Source: an uncultured Alphaproteobacteria bacterium
Lineage (GTDB): Bacteria > Pseudomonadota > Alphaproteobacteria > Caulobacterales > Caulobacteraceae
DNA length: 14,415 bases
Assembly: GCA_903933475.1 (NCBI GenBank)
Contig: CAIZKE010000170.1
Location: 1-14,415, forward strand
Direction of reading: 5' to 3'
Shown here: piece by piece, positions 14,013-14,415 of the stretch
How the letters are laid out: each line of letters opens with the position of its first letter
Numbering within the stretch: position 1 is the stretch's first letter
Program-made: the position numbers and the translations under genes
Notes under the pieces: model-generated
What the model was told of the DNA's origin: nothing
The model's input: only the letters and a program-made list of their open reading frames with translations
The model's database searches: none

Positions 14013-14415
14013 TTGCTCGCTCCCCTCGTTCCCGCCACCATCGGACCGGAGGATGAAGCCCTCCGCGCCGAGGTACGCGCCTTCCTGGCCGAGCGCCTTG
14101 CTGGTGTTCCCGGAGCCCGCCGGGCGCGGACCTGGATGGGCTTTGACGCTGACTTCTCCCGCGACCTCGCCGCCCGCGGCTGGGTGGGCCTGACCCTGCC
14201 GGTGGAATTCGGCGGCGGCGGCCGCAGTGCCTTCGCCCGCTTCGTGCTGATCGAGGAGCTTCTCGCAGCGGGGGGCACCCGTGGCCGCCCACTGGATCGC
14301 CGAGCGCCAGAGCGCGCCCCTTCTCCTGCGCTACGGGACCGAGGCCCAGCGCCGGGACATCGTGCCGCGCATCTGCCGGGGCGAGGCCTTCTTCTGTATT
14401 GGCATGAGCGAGCCC
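14013..14415 (+). CDS. Acyl-CoA dehydrogenase, N-terminal part, frameshifted
   Basis: The frame from TTG 14013 encodes the start of an acyl-CoA dehydrogenase N-terminal domain. EDEALRAEVRAFLAERL is followed by GWVGLTLPVEFGGGGRS and then IEELLAAG. At the G6 run 14270-14275 the match leaves this frame. It continues one frame over as APVAAHWIAERQSAPLLLRYGTEA, then RICRGEAFFCIGMSEP, up to the window edge. Reading five Gs instead of six restores one continuous family-like protein. The enzyme would be an FAD-dependent oxidant of acyl-CoA thioesters in the cytoplasm. It follows the GFA gene by 14 bp and is probably in the same operon. The gene is cut off by the window end, so the catalytic region is not visible. 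The break could be a sequencing error in a homopolymer, phase variation or a decaying gene. Confidence 0.85.
   Translation, partial: MLAPLVPATIGPEDEALRAEVRAFLAERLAGVPGARRARTWMGFDADFSRDLAARGWVGLTLPVEFGGGGRSAFARFVLIEELLAAGGTRGRPLDRRAPERAPSPALRDRGPAPGHRAAHLPGRGLLLYWHERA

Overview
The window is GC-rich (very few A/T-rich stretches, long open antisense frames) and reads as the chromosome of an alphaproteobacterium, most likely a member of the Caulobacteraceae or a close relative. The signs are the large TonB-dependent receptor, a receptor partner lipoprotein, candidate promoter -10 elements of the GCTA type used by Caulobacter, and a VirB-like type IV secretion cluster set among ordinary metabolic genes. 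The genus assignment is inference; nothing in the window fixes it.

Layout. (1) 14-1147: a complete protein of unknown function from the CrtC/AttH-like (DUF7064/DUF7065-type) family. (2) 1148-1473: a 326-bp intergenic region with a possible virB promoter. (3) 1474-8991: a tightly packed plus-strand operon for a type IV secretion system in the order virB1, virB2, virB3, virB4, virB6, virB9, virB10, virB11. Neighbouring genes overlap or lie within a few bases of each other. No virB5, virB7, virB8, virD4 or relaxase gene is present, and the spacing leaves no room for them. (4) 9031-13248, minus strand: a two-gene unit with a cysteine-rich beta-helix-like lipoprotein first and a TonB-dependent receptor second. 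An intrinsic terminator lies between the two genes. A close match to a PhoB box stands upstream of the lipoprotein gene. (5) 13249-13599: a divergent intergenic region holding that promoter and two inverted repeats. (6) 13600-14415, plus strand: a small GFA-family zinc-binding protein followed 14 bp later by the N-terminal part of an acyl-CoA dehydrogenase. The dehydrogenase reading frame is broken by one extra G in a G6 run and then runs off the window.

How the parts work together. VirB4 and VirB11 would power the secretion machine, VirB6 and VirB3 form inner-membrane parts, VirB9 and VirB10 form the core channel through the envelope, VirB2 is the pilin and VirB1 opens the peptidoglycan. The missing assembly factor VirB8 and the missing coupling protein VirD4 make this either a machine completed from elsewhere in the genome or an unusual reduced one. 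The lipoprotein and receptor probably act as an outer-membrane uptake pair. The PhoB-box match suggests they serve phosphate limitation, so the substrate may be a phosphorus compound. That is the most interesting testable idea in the window.

No tRNA, rRNA, CRISPR array, transposase or integrase was seen.
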